From positions 84,718,694 to 84,782,693 of the forward strand of contig CM055092.1 in NCBI GenBank assembly GCA_029204225.1: a DNA stretch of 64,000 nucleotides. The letters run 5' to 3'. The notes below the pieces were generated by a model. It worked only from the letters and a program-made list of their open reading frames with translations, did not search any database and was not told the DNA's origin. Both the position numbers and the translations under genes were made by a program. Shown one piece after another: positions 9,740 to 21,750 of this stretch; the first letter of the stretch is position 1; every line of letters starts with the position of its first letter. Origin of the DNA: Diphasiastrum complanatum. Taxonomy: Eukaryota > Streptophyta > Lycopodiopsida > Lycopodiales > Lycopodiaceae.

Positions 9740-10560
9740 AATGGGTTTAGAAGGTGAAGCTAGTAGTACGTGACACCATAGAAAGATTCAAAGCTAGGAG
9801 TGTTGTGAAGGGCTACTCTCAAATAGTTGAAGTTGAATTTTGACATGTTTGCTTGTGGCCAAAATGGGATCAATCAAAAGTTGAGTAGCAAGGAAGGGCC
9901 TACACACACATCAAATGGATGGGAACACTTTGTTTGCAAAATTGCACAAGGTGCTATATGGTTTGAAGCAATCATTGTGTGCATGAAACCAAAGAACATA
10001 TTAGTACTTCACAATCAAAGCATTCAAAATAAGTGTAGCTAATCGAAGTGTCTACACCAAAAACAATGAAGGCATTGTGTATGTAGACAATCTAATAATC
10101 ATGAAACAATTCATCAGGTGCACTAACAAAGACAAATGATAGATTGAGTCACAGTTTAAGATGAAGGATCTAAGTTGTTTGCATCATCTCTTAGGAATCT
10201 AAGTGCAGAGAACAAATGACCTAACTCGGGTTAGGATAAGTCAAAGGTGTACTACCTATGAATGTACCGAAAGGTTTGGCGCGGAAAGGTTTGGCACAAA
10301 TTACTGCAAGGCAGTTTCCACTCCCACAGATCTCAAATGCAAAATATTGTAGGAGTCATGTCGACCACACATGAAGAGAAGGAGAAATGAAAGATAGAAC
10401 CCCTCAAAATAGTCTAATGGAGCTTCATGTATGTCGTGATCGTCACTAGACCATACATGGCCTTTGCGCTAGTAACCTTGAGCAAATTTGACAATAATGT
10501 GGGCCCAACACATTGGGTAGCCCTAAAGAGGTTGGTAAGTACATTCAAAACATTGATTCA
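9740..10560 (+). pseudogene. Decayed Copia reverse transcriptase
   Basis: Translation in shifting frames gives Copia RT landmarks in order. A KLHKVLYGLKQS-like segment lies near 9940-9975. GIVYVDNLIIM lies near 10070-10100, with the catalytic YVDD changed to YVDN. SQFKMKDLSCLHHLLGI lies near 10150-10200. The linker to RNase H, VIVTRPYMAFALVTLSKF then HWVALKRL, lies near 10430-10545. Stops and frameshifts occur throughout. RNase H itself is not recognised, so the remnant is truncated at its 3' end. Family assignment is firm; function is lost. Confidence 0.7.
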
Positions 10561-11689
10561 GTTTGTTAGGTCCATTTCTGGCGGGGGATTGGTCTCATCG
10601 GAAAGTCCTAAAAAGGGAGAATCCCACACTGCCTTGATGTGATCAGTGTGGAGGAAAACCACTTTCAATCCTGAGGGTCCACTCAACTACCCCATGCTCC
10701 TACTGACAATGGAAGCGTTTCAGGCTTCCAGGAGTATGGTTGGAAGAGGGGTGAAATCAGTTCTTGTGACCTATTTGATTGATCGCTGGATGTGAGCTTC
10801 AAGAATCAAAAGAATGCTAGTCTTCTGTAGACCCCAAATGTCCTTCACCATGGCGGGTCACATGGTCTGCCCCTTGGCCTAGGAGGCGATGATGGAGGGC
10901 GCTGCGGTGGTGGATTTCCTTGGTGGCCTACTTACATTGGGACCCTACTATGATGAAGGCGAGTAGTTTGCTTGGTGTGGGCCATTCGCTGTCCTAGTAT
11001 CGGATCAACGTGTGTGTGTACAAACCAACAATGAGGCAATATAGGAGGCGCGCGCTGAATCGATATCCCGAGAACAGGCGGCAGTCGATAGTGGATCAAC
11101 ATGTGCAGGTGAGTGTATTGAGATTGTAGTGCGTACGTCATGCGTGTTGAAGCGATATCTGGGTTGTGCGCGATGAATTCGAGAGCATAGTGTAAAGTTT
11201 TTTGTAAGTACATATTTGTGCTTATGTAGAGTTGGAGTTAACAGTGTTTGGAGTTGCATACAAGTAGAAAAAGTAGTGCATCTTGTGACAGTGATCTTGG
11301 CATTCGTGTGTGGCTTTTGTTTAGCAGAGAAGTGTTTATTCAGCCTTTGGGAGTAGGAAAGTTCTTGCTTAGGCCATTGTTTGTTGTGTCAAGTCTTTGG
11401 ATCGAATCTGAGTCTTCATACTTTTCACATTACTGATCTTTGTTTTTTGAATGATTACACACTTCGAAATCTTTGCCGAAGTCGAGAATCTAGAATATTC
11501 TCTCTGAAAATTAGAATTATTTCTTTAGTTTTGATCTTATTTGTACTAATATCGGTTCAAAGAACAGAACATTGATAGAATGTGCCAAGTCAATGCTAGC
11601 ACATGCATCTCTCTCTCAAATGTTTTGACATAAGTGTTGCAACAATAGCCTAAATTCAAAAGAGATACCTTACCAAGAGTCTAAACAAT
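10561..11689. other. Unassigned stretch
   Basis: No coding similarity. Loosely repeated motifs GGATCAAC-TGTG (near 11002 and 11092) and GAA-CGATATC (near 11057 and 11148) suggest an imperfect duplication, perhaps in an old LTR. Short open frames (11248-11436 and 11381-11575) have no recognisable family. Confidence 0.35.
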
Positions 11690-13140
11690 CAAATTCCTAC
11701 TTCAGTTTGGACCAGACAAAAACCTTATCTCAAAAGTTTAAAAGTTTTTGGTTCATCGCTTATGCTCAAATTTCAATGAATTAAGAAAGAAGCTAGACAA
11801 ATCTAGTATTAAATCAATTTTTGTTGGTTATTTTTCACTTATTAGAGCTTATAAGTTTTATGACCCTACAATAAAAAAAAAATTGTGACCAGGAATGTCA
11901 TCTTCCTAATTGAAGGAGTTCTGATTCTTGTGGATTTTCTTGGAATGATAGGTTTTCTTTGTTGTTGTGGTTGCTCTTACTATCTTTATTCTTCTTCCTC
12001 AGATTCATTGTCGTCTAAGTGAACTCTTGAAGCCTATGTATCAGTATATTTCAAAGGTTCTGCTGACATCTTGTCTTTCCCTTTAAGGTTCATGAATTGT
12101 TTTTCAACTAGATTCATAGACCAATCAATATGCTACTTTACTCAAGAACTTGCAACTTATCAAGAAGCAATGGAGAAATCAGATTCAAAATATCTAGAAA
12201 GAGGCTATAGACAAGGAATACCAATCTTTGATAAGGAACCAAACTTGGATGGTGGTCATGGGTTTGCCACCTAGCAAACATGTCATTGACTGTAAGTGGG
12301 TTTTCAGAATTAAATATAATTTTGATGACAACATTGATAGAAGAAAAGCCAAATTAGTGGCATAAGGGTATTCTCAAATACTTAATACTGACTACTCAAA
12401 AACTTTTTGTCTTTGGTCAAACTTTCTTCTATCAGATTAGTATTGTCATATGCAACTGCAAAAAACCTGGAGATTTGCCAAATGGATGTGCAAACAACTT
12501 TCTTGGACTATTCTTGTTCTTGTTGGACCTGAGTTCCTAGGATTTCATGTTCTTGGTCTTATTCCCAAGTTCCTAAGGCTTTGTGTTCTTGTTCCTATTC
12601 CTTAGCAACGTCCTGCGACTATTCCTATTCTGGTTCATGTTCTTCTCCTATTCCTAAGTTCCATTCCTATTCTTGTTCTTGTTTCTAAGAGCATCCTTAA
12701 CCATAGATGCAGCGCGTTTCTGAAACGCGGTTCGAAACGCGGTTCAGAACATAGATGCACGGTAGAAGACATCTCTAGATGCACCAGCTTGAGGGTTGTG
12801 AACTCAAAGGCAAGGAGCATATGGTGTGCAAACTCCATAAGGCCTTGTATGGATTAAAGTAGTCACCAAGAGCATGGTTTCAAAAAATTTAATGCTTTCT
12901 TTATGAATAATAGAAAACCAAGGTCTTATTCAAATGTAAATAAGGGTTCTATGAACTTCTTTTATTATTGTATGTTGATGATGCATTACTTTTCGACAAT
13001 GACCTCAAACTTATTAAGGAAGTAAAAGCTATGTTGTCAAGATAATTTGACATGATAGTTCTAAGAGAAACTTAGTTCTTCCTTGGCATCCAAATCCAGA
13101 AAATAGGAAGAATAGACTAAATTATATAAGTTAGTAAAGT
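11690..13140 (+). pseudogene. Decayed Copia integrase tail and reverse transcriptase
   Basis: Near 11730-11900 the translation follows the segment after integrase that carries the VFG-x-AYA, RKKLD and YDP landmarks. From 12150 it matches the RT start: YQEAMEKSD, then HVIDCKWVFRIKYNFD and RRKAKLVA. Near 12460-12505 comes the QMDVQTTFL box, interrupted by an insertion (12506-12760). It then resumes with a KLHKALYGLK-like segment near 12830, a YVDDALLF-like box in shifted frame near 12970, and FFLGIQIQK near 13080. The element is heavily frameshifted with no intact domain. LTRs were not identified. Confidence 0.7.
12506..12760. repeat. Pyrimidine-rich insertion with palindromes inside Copia RT
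   Basis: About 255 bp interrupt the RT text between the QMDVQTTFL box and the next recognisable segment. The first 180 bp are an irregular minisatellite of TTCCTATTC, TTGTTC and AAGTTCCTA words. The last 75 bp contain a perfect hairpin, CGCGTTTC-T-GAAACGCG (12713-12729), more GGTTC/GAAACGC words, and two copies of CATAGATGCA. It does not read as protein in the RT frame. Confidence 0.55.
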
Positions 13141-15320
13141 TATCTTGATAATCCGTGGAGTTCGGCATAATCTAGAGAAATACACAAAGTTTGGTGTAGA
13201 CAAAAAATTATCGAATCATAGAGATAAAACAAAAATGCCAAAGCTATGAGTAGGGCAACGTGACGAGTTGCATAATTCCAACTTAGCAAAAATGTTGAAA
13301 GGTTTTGGTTGGCAAAATTACCAACTTTGACTAGTTTGAAAATGTCGACTCAATGAAATGTAGTGGAAATGCTAACTTTGACCAATCAACAGAAATGTTG
13401 ACAAATATACCCATCAGCAAGGCTTCGGCAATTTCATTATACCACTCAAAATGGAACTCTTCCTCTTCCCAGTTTAACTTTTGACTAAAAAATTTTACAT
13501 TTTGAAAGTTCAAGTCTTATTTGAACAAAATTCAACGCACCGTCTACAGAAATGATTGAGAAGCTTGCAAATGCAAAGGAGGTAGTTCTCCTAATACTTA
13601 CTTTTCAACTGGTCCTTGTTCACACGTGTGTCACCAGATTGATTATTCCATTGACATGCTCTTGGATCATCTTATACAACTGGTCTAGTCTTGGAATTTG
13701 GCCCCTAACATGCACTGGTGTACTGACATTTTTTCTAGTAACATTTTGGTCATCTCGTAGAGTTGATTACACAAATATTGTTGATGCATTTCATGAAAGA
13801 AATGAAAGAATTTACTGCTTAAGAAATTTGAGCATTTGAAAAAAGCCCGTTAGATCAAACAATCATTTGTGAAGTTTCAAAAGGTCCCATTATCGAAAAA
13901 TTGAAAAAGGTATTTGAAACACAAGCTAGAACAAAGGCAATCGAGAATGAGATGATTTTCAAACTCTTTGTTAATTTCTCGTAATTAGTATCATTACATG
14001 TCACATGAAGAAAAACCAACTTTACAATTGAATTTTGGATTTAACTTTTAGGTTGAAGGCACATTTGGTGGTGACTATAATAATTCAAAGTTTATACAAG
14101 GTTTAATATTCGAAATTTTGAACTTCATAATCAAAGTTGACTCAACATATTGTTGCCTCTATAAAAAAGAAACAAATGTTACAAAAGTTGAAAATTTACA
14201 AGCAAAAGTTGTCAAATTAGATGGTTCTTCTTGAAGTCATTCTAAAGGATACATGGATTGATTTAATTAAGGAAATGTCATTTATATGGTATTTAGGAGA
14301 GTGAAATGGACTACGTTCAAAATTTATTTAGGTGAATGTGAAAGAAAATTTTTGCACAAATGTTTACGGTATGATCATTGGTTTAGATAGATTGAAGACA
14401 ATAGTGAAATAGAAGAGATGACCTTAATTAGTTTTAGTAGATTAAATGTGATAGCAAAATAGAAAAGATTACCATTATAGTTTGTTTGAACTTTAACATT
14501 TTGTTATTTGTTCTTGGCTTGATGATGATAGAATTGTATTTTTCTCATCTACAATGAGCAACAACAACAACGCTAGCATGAAAGGTTATGCAACGATAGA
14601 CTATATAGATCCAAAATATTATTTTATTTATAAAGTCAACCATGAAATTTTCAATGTCTTTTCATTTCTATGTCGAACAAGCTTGCTTCATTCATATGTC
14701 ACACAATCCTTTTTGTAAGTTCAAGAGAAAGAGATCATGATGCTATGATTTGGAAAGAATGCAACAACAATGACCCAACTTTCAAAATCCAATACAAGCA
14801 AATCACATCATTTGATACATATATAAAGCTTCTTAGCAATAATGACAGTTAATCCCCTGTACAATATGATAGCTTCTGTTTGTTTTGGTTTTCAAAATGC
14901 ATGAATTACAAGTTAGTAGTTCATCATTGTGATGCTAATTCAAAGACAAGAATTCAATAAATTGTGACATATGTCAATTCGATTGGAACAATGAAAATCG
15001 TCATGATACACATGAATATTGTCAACAAAGTTAAAGTAAATCCTTGGAAAGAGCGAAATACATATATCATCAAACAACAAAAAATGAAAGGGATACATAT
15101 AGGATGACAACGATGAAACAAAATCTACATTCATTAATTATAATTCAATTTCATTAATTGCCACAGATATTGATTGTTAACAAGTTTAAGAAACTCCATC
15201 AAAACTCACAAGTATCAAACAACAGCTTCACTTATTACTTGAGAAAGTATATTAAAACAAACAAATATTAATAAGTATTAAAACAATCAACAAACACAAT
15301 CACCCATCCATTCCAAAATT
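13141..15320. other. AT-rich region, mostly unassigned
   Basis: Short open frames occur, but I recognise no family. A segment near 13850-13980 reads as VSKGPIIEKLKKVFETQ followed by more charged text, loosely like a retrotransposon Gag helix. The right-hand part may belong to the Helitron-like fragment that follows. No LTR ends, terminal repeats or RNA genes were seen. Confidence 0.35.
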
Positions 15321-15322
15321 TC

Positions 15323-15835
15323 AATGAGAAAGAAATCTGTCTCGAAGATTACATACGGAAATATGTAGAAAATTCAAACAAAAATGCAAAGTGTATAGGA
15401 AGAATCAGTGATTTTCCTAAAATAAGATGTATTTGTTGTGATAGATTATTTTTCTATTCTCGAATTTGTACTCTCAATGAGAAAGTAATCATTTATCTAG
15501 AAAAAATAAAACTACTTGGGGAAGAAGAAATAAATGACATTCATCTACATAAAATATGCAAATCTTGCAAAGCTTCTATATCAAAAGACATGTTGTTTGA
15601 ATATGCATCACATTAATGCATTAACAAGCCATTGAGCAAAGTAAACCAACTCAATGACCTAAAAGAACGCTTGATATCATCAAAAATTGATTTTTCACAA
15701 ATAAGAGATGTTTCATTTGAGGGACAACTTGGAATTATCGAAAGTATTATCAATGTTGCTGCAAATCTAGATCAAGTGCAAAATGTGTTACCAAGATTTA
15801 TGCATGAAAGTGCCTCTATAATTGTTGCATGGTGA
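15323..15835 (+). pseudogene. Helitron-type Rep/helicase N-terminal fragment (DUF6570-like)
   Basis: One frame with a single TAA near 15614 reads through about 170 codons. It has a zinc-ribbon-like pair of cysteine motifs: CICCDRLFF, then about 45 residues later CKSCKASI. This is followed by LNDLKERLISSKIDFSQIRD, a GQLG segment, and NVAANLDQVQNVLPRF. This order (CxxCDRLWF, CRxCK, LEERLIS-RIPFMQI, GGQ, VNVPA, LPR) is what I know from the DUF6570 region at the start of plant Helitron helicases. The replication-initiator and Pif1 helicase domains are not seen downstream, where a Copia LTR scrap begins. It is a broken fragment and is assigned by motif memory only. Confidence 0.6.
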
Positions 15836-15959
15836 TGCAAAATGCAATACAAGTTCAGATATATGAGCCAAATGAATATTGAACACGATGCAAAATTTCA
15901 TTACATTCAGTTGTTATGTTAGATTGAATGTGTTCACCTTCGTTTTCTTGTTTTGTACA

Positions 15960-16202
15960 TATTGGTAATACTTCTATTATACTTATTGATTGTTAGATGA
16001 ATGATAAGGTTTCACATAGGTTCCGCATTTAGCTACACACTCTACATCACTTGCATTTGTCTATGTAATCAAATGTTTTAGATACTAACGATTTCAAAGT
16101 TAGTATCAGATATTCAAACATCATATTCGTTTTATTGATAGGCATAGTCATGCGTCGAGTAAAGTTCATTATCCATGAATTTTTCCATCATGGTATTAGA
16201 GC
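15960..16202 (+). repeat. Copia LTR 3' end with decayed primer-binding site
   Basis: TATTGATAGGCATAGTCATG near 16133-16153 matches the CTGATAGGCGTAGTCATGC found near the 3' ends of the LTRs at 40.4 and 45.3 kb. About 40 bp later TGGTATTAGAGC (16191-16202) resembles the initiator-Met-tRNA primer site TGGTATCAGAGC with one change. The start is approximate. No gag follows, because Gypsy sequence begins by about 16300. Confidence 0.6.
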
Positions 16203-16299
16203 ATATTACTTATGTCTAATACATATTTGACATCAAAAATCATCTACATTCTTTAGTCATAGACAGATGTTTACGAGTGTCACAAACATACGATTCAAG

Positions 16300-17898
16300 A
16301 TCTGCATAGAGAAGCATTGGCAATGGTCTATGTTGTGCAACAACTAAGACATTAGTTACTAGGCCAGACCTTTGCATTCTACACTTACCATCAAGCCCTA
16401 TTATATACCGTTAATAAGTCCTGTAAAACAGGACGTATCGCTCGATGGCTATTCATTTTAGAGGAATTTAATTTCCGCGTAGTCGTTCGGAAAGGGACCC
16501 AACATTTCATGGCGGATCACCTTTCCCGACTACCAAATGCTGAAAAAGCAACTGCACTAGTCAACAATGATCTCCCTGATGCATTTTTTTTTCAGATTGA
16601 TACTACACCCTTATGGGCTGAGGAGATCACTCAGTCCCTAACAACAGACAAACTCAAAGAAGGCTTGAGTATGACGACAAATTTTTTTTTTTGCTAAAAG
16701 TAGCGCCCTTTCAGTTAATAGCGGGACAACTTTACAAAAGGGGCATTGACAGTATAATTCGACGATGTGCTTACGAATCTAAGATACGACCTATCATATC
16801 TCAAGCTCATGAGGGTATTGGCGGAGGCCACTTTTCTGCTAAAGCCACAGCTAAGATTATCCTTCGAGCAGGACTGTGATGGCCATCTTTGTTTAAAGAC
16901 ATGTTTGCTATCATTAAAGTGTGTGATGTCTGTCAACGAGCCAAGAAAGATACCAAAGCAGACTTCACACCACTGACTCCCATTATAGAAGGCGAAGCCT
17001 TCCATAAGTGAGAAATTGACTTTGTTGGACCAATCGGTCCAACCACAAAACATACCCAAGCTCGTTACATCCTCATAGCCACAAATTATGCCACTAAGTG
17101 GGTTGAGGCTCGAGCAACGAAGGATGCCAATGCCAAAATAGTCGCGCGTTTTCTTTACGAAAAATTATTACACATTTTGGCAGTCCTATAGAGCTAGTTA
17201 GTGATTGCGACATGCATTTTTTAAATGCTATCATTGTTAACCTCCTACGCCATTACCTTGTCGTTCACAGACAAAGTACACCGTACTATCCTAGATGTAA
17301 TGGCCAGGCAGAATCAACTAACAAGACAATCTGTAAAATCCTGACAAAGATAGTTGAAACCAGTCGCTCAGATTGGGAAACAAAACTTTTTTCAGCTATC
17401 TAGGCTTACCGCACCACCCCGAAGAAAGCCACTGGGTGGGTTACCCCTTTCCACTTAGTATATGGTCAAGAGGCGGTAATGCCTGTTGAATTCTTAGTAC
17501 CGTCACTAAGAGTCATGTAAGCGTTTTCAACAGATCTCTGTGAAAAAGCTGCAATCAAACAACAAGTCACAACCATGCTATTTACGTTAGCCCAGTTATG
17601 CGAGACAAGACTTATATCTTACCACGCACAACTGGTTAACAAACGACGCCAAAAGGCCTGGCATGACCGTCACCTACGCAATAAAGATCTACACTTAGGT
17701 GACCAGGTGCTTCTTTATACATCAAAGAAGCACCCCGGCAAATTGAAATTCAGAAGTGAGGGGCCGTATATTATTAATAAAATCTTTAATGGTGCAGTCC
17801 AGTTACAAACACTTGACGGAATACTCCTAGACACTGTCGTCAACGATGGTCATCTACGACGGTATTATGAAGAGTTGTTTTTGGTTGACCCAATTTAA
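16300..17898 (+). pseudogene. Gypsy (Tat/Athila-like) RNase H end and integrase
   Basis: The translation begins inside RNase H: REALAMVYVVQQLRH, a TYHQALLYTVNKS segment, then GRIARWLFILEEFNF and FMADHLSRLP. The integrase zinc finger follows (AHEGIGGGHFSAKAT, then CDVCQRAKK). The integrase core has EIDFVGPIGP with its first Asp, a decayed second Asp region near 17200, and NGQAESTNKTI with the Glu near 17305. The C-terminal part (GDQVLLYTSKKHPGKL-like) is open from 17575 to 17898. Several stops and frameshifts disrupt it. Protease, gag and the RT palm are missing, so it is 5'-truncated. The GGGHFSAKAT style of zinc finger suggests the Tat/Athila side of Ty3/Gypsy. Confidence 0.75.
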
Positions 17899-18224
17899 CA
17901 ACTTTTCCCTAGTATCTATTTTACATTTTTTTTTTCTCTTTTTATTTCCTTGCTTGTAATTCTCGTTCTGCATGTCTATTTTTAACCACGTTCCTTGTTT
18001 ATACTTCAAACCATTAATCATGGACTTTCTATGCATTTTCTTTTTCCTGTAAATACTCATGGGTCATGGATGTTCTAGGTCCACAAAGGATAGGCTACAC
18101 CATATGAAATGATTTTCACACTTTTAGCCACCTCATTTCTGTCTAACTGGTATCTCAAGCATACACACATTCCTGGAGATACACCCTTAAGAACAAACAG
18201 CCAATAACAGTACTAGGATATCTT

Positions 18225-20980
18225 ATGACAGATTTCACTATTCACCAAGTACAGAATGGGCCAAAGCTTCAACAACACCTGCAGCTTGCGGACAAGGCAT
18301 GGGACATTCCCATTGAGTCAAAAAAGTCCAAGCATGCACGATCACGGGCTACTTCACCATCGGGTTCTCAGCATAAAAGAGTCAACACCAACATTCTCCC
18401 TTTGGTACAGAAGCAAAGAAGCCCACAACCGGACCCACAAGCAACCGCCGAAGCTCAAGAGGCCGATACTTCCAAGGCCCAGTTGCCAGACACAAGGCAA
18501 CAAAGGATGCAAAGAAAGCTTCAGGCTAGGAGCACATCACCAGCAGGATCAGTCTTAGATGGTCCCACTTTTGATGATGGAAGCTCATCCACAGCCTCAC
18601 AACAACACTCGCCACCCTCACATGTCATCGACGGGGGTGATAGGGCAACGACATCTACAGCAGCCCCAGATATGACAACATCACAACTTGCTGCTCAACT
18701 AGACAAAGTAACCACCCCCCCACCCACACTGATTACCACGCCAACGCCACCGACGTCATCACATGCACAAGTTTTTTTTTTTGGGGGGGGAGGAGTGGGG
18801 AGTTCCAGTCCCCAGGACATGGAAGCGACTCAGCAACCAAAGGATCAACAACCACAGGATCAACAACCACAGGCCCAACAAGTCCACACATTGGACACAT
18901 CGTAATATTTTGATGATGCGGACCTGATGGAAATAAGCGACGACGAGCCAAAGAAGGTGGAGCAGCCTGGAAGAAGTCTGACCCCTCCACTAACCACCAC
19001 CACCACCACAACAGTTACTAACATCATCCCTCCACTACCTCCACCTCCATCTTCAGCTCTAACACAACGTCTATTTTTTGGTTTAGCCTCACAATCCCAC
19101 ACTCCTGATCAGTACCCAACCCTTGCTAACCCTGAGAAGCTCACCGAAGCAGCCAAATGCTCAGTGATCGGCCTATTCGAAACAAGCTACCATATGCATT
19201 GGTTGATAAGCCAATATGAAATGCTCGAGAACAAGGTCCGGTCAGTACCAAGACCAAGAAATTACACATCATCAGAGGCTGGCCAAAGAAAAAGAAAGAG
19301 AGATAGTGGAAATCAAATCCGTGATGGCCGGGGAGAAGACCACTCTGGAAGAGGTCTAGCAGCAACTGAAGCACCAGATGGTCCAAATTGACCAAGTATG
19401 AGACAGATCATTGGGGGCAATGATAGTCGATGCTCCTCTAGTCAAGCTTGAGGATATACAATTCTAGGCCCCATAGGCCTTAGCCATCCGGATGGAAAAG
19501 TACGTACGCTGATCCAAGAACGAGAGGCCGAGAAGAAAAATTTTGAAAATATTGTGGCCAAGCAAGAGAAGATCATCCTGGAGTCCCAGAAGCAGCTGGA
19601 AGACACAACGAAGGCCCTGCAGCAAGTCTTGGACAAGGTGAACCAATTGTGGGACACGGCGTGCAAGGCCCAAGCAGGTGCTCATTCAAAGAAGCCACGG
19701 GACAATGATGGAAACGATGGAGCAGGGAATCAAGGCGGGCAAACCCAATCATCAGACGGTAGCTCGGGATCGGGTGGCCAGAGAGCTGATGGTGCTTCCA
19801 AGACTTTTCCCCGTCCCCCTCCCACTTTTAATCCCTCATCCTACTCCGCTTTTCACTTTTCTGATACATTTATTCCCACTTATCCTACTTTTTCATCTTC
19901 CCTCTCTCCACCACCTCCTAGCAAAATAATGGGCCCATCAAAAGGTCCAACTGACACATACAAAGTCCGACGGGACGAGTTCCTTCAACAACTCCACTCC
20001 CCCGATGCGGCGTATAACTTGTTAAACCCACCGCCTCCTAAACCTGTTGTTCACGCACCTCTCTCTCCAGATCACTCCATTCCTGACCTTCTAGAAACTA
20101 ACACCGACATTGGGGGTGATCATGACTTCTTGGCAGATCAACCGGAAACCAGAAGGTTCTCGCCCAGACAAGACACGGGCGCAGTTGAGCCATCAACAAG
20201 CGAGAGAGCCAAAGAAAAGTATATGGGCACCAAGGCCCTAGATGATTACCTGGCGAGGCCACCGCAACCACGTAGGACAACTTCCCTTACCAAGCCCAAA
20301 GGCAAAATGGTGGACACCAGAGAGTCAGAGAAGTTCGAGAGAAAATACCCTCCCAACATGAGGGGAGGCAAAGAGGACATAGATCAAAGCCAATACTCCA
20401 CCAGGGCTGAGATCATTGCGGCATTACAACCGCAACCGGAGTGGCGAAATAAAGTCCTGAAGGATAACAGGTGGCTCCAAGAATATCTGAAGGCACCGGC
20501 ATGGAAGCGAGTGGATCCCTTCTACATGCCACTCAAACGTAGAAATCCATGGCCGGCGGAAAGGCCACGGGTGGAGTTGGTAAACTGGCCAGTCACTCCG
20601 GGAATTTCAGAGAGAACCTCCCCGGATGATCTGAGGCTGCAGTTACTCGACTTCGGGCACAAGTACAAAACAAGTGTCGATCTTTGCATGCAAGAAAGTG
20701 TCGAATACTGCAGCTCTATGGCCTTTCTGATGCAGCAAGATTGTTTATGGGATCGAGGCTTAGATCCCATCAAGATCAACCCCAATGTAGCCCTCCAGTC
20801 AGAAGAAGACCATGAGATATGGTCCGGCCATACTATAGAGCGGCCTTCATGTCGTCATGATATGTGACCATGGTGGAAGACTGGCAGAAAATGGGCTTTG
20901 TTGAAAAGCTAAGAGAATACCTGGGGCCACTCAACTTCGGAAGTAAGCTCCGCTTCCAAGTATTCGAAGCCCTGGGGTGA
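18225..20980 (+). pseudogene. Large unassigned ORF downstream of integrase in the Gypsy element
   Basis: A single reading frame from 18225 to 20867 (881 codons) is broken by only three stops (near 18903, 19389 and 19448). After a frameshift near 20812 it continues to about 20980 (VEDWQKMGFVEKLREYLGPL). The N-terminal half is rich in Pro, Ser, Thr and Gln with low-complexity linkers. Around codons 430-480 is a heptad-like Glu/Lys/Gln-rich helix, a probable coiled coil. The C-terminal 220 codons are more globular: TRAEIIAALQPQPEWRNKVL, then RVDPFYMPLKRRNPWP, then CMQESVEYCSSMAF. It follows pol and precedes a polypurine tract and LTR, so it is an additional 3' ORF. I recognise no domain. An envelope role is not supported because no membrane segment is seen. 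Confidence 0.65.
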
Positions 20981-21202
20981 AAGATGAGCGAGAGAAAACA
21001 AACAGCTCGATAGCGAGGCGCGCAGGACTCGCAAGAGGTTCTCAAGAGGGCTTGAATGTAGCGACCATTGAGAGACTTCCATTTTTGAAAAACAAGTTTT
21101 GCGGCTAATAAGCATTTGGTTTTACGGAAGCGAACAAAGATCCATGCTTTTCCAGGTGCAGAGCGGAACGACATCACCCATGTTGCAGTTGGTCTTGCAA
21201 CA

Positions 21203-21750
21203 GATTAGGGGTGGATAATGTTGGCAGATTCTAGAGAATCCCCAAATGCCGAGTCATGCTGAAGACACAGAATATCTCTCACCCATGACCGAGGAGGTCT
21301 AAGAAGGAGGAGAGCGGAAGAAGCTGAGAGCCGAGCATGAGAGCCGAGAAATTACTAGCTAGGACAACATTGGATTATCTATGTGAGCCTACATGGTGTA
21401 TTCCAAAGGAACGACCACGTAGGAGCTAGTAATATTTCCTAGGCATTGTAAATAAATGTAGACCCCCTTAAATTAGTTAGAGTGAGCCACCTTTTGATGG
21501 TGACCTTTAGTGGAAGGGCAAATTCCACATGTAATTTCTAATTTGGTGGAATTGTCACTTGGGCTCCACGTGGGCAGCCTTCTTGCTTCTTTAAGGGCCC
21601 CCCTCTCTTGCGAGGGAGCTTTTTGAATGTATTGTCAATTCTTGGACTGTTAGAATGTTGTTAGGAATTTAGTATTCTTGTTTCTTGTTTCTTGATTGAG
21701 TAGTTTAATCTTGTTCTTGTTTGTTTCTGATTTGATAGATAGTTTGTAGA
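21203..21750 (+). repeat. Gypsy polypurine tract and 3' LTR
   Basis: GATTAGGGGTGG (21203-21214) looks like a polypurine tract, and TGTTGGCAGATTC at 21219 is a likely LTR start. From about 21410 the sequence resembles 47300-47960: GACCTTTAGTGG against GACCTCTAGTGG, TTCCAC-TGTAATTT, TGGGCTCCAC, CTTGCTT-TTTAAG (possible TATA) and GAGGGAGCTT against AAGGGAGCTT. Similarity in two places with non-coding content supports an LTR. The 3' limit is approximate. Confidence 0.6.

Noticed and set aside
18733-19102. Trp/Gly/Val-rich minus-strand frames
   Set aside because: They are antisense to Pro/Thr/Ser-rich repeats of the long + strand frame.
19408-19425. TTGGGGGCAATGATAG as a polypurine tract and LTR start
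   Set aside because: The long + strand reading frame continues through it, and a better tract plus LTR lies at 21203.
18225-20980. The extra ORF as an envelope-like gene
   Set aside because: No signal peptide, transmembrane helix or cysteine pattern of an envelope protein is visible.
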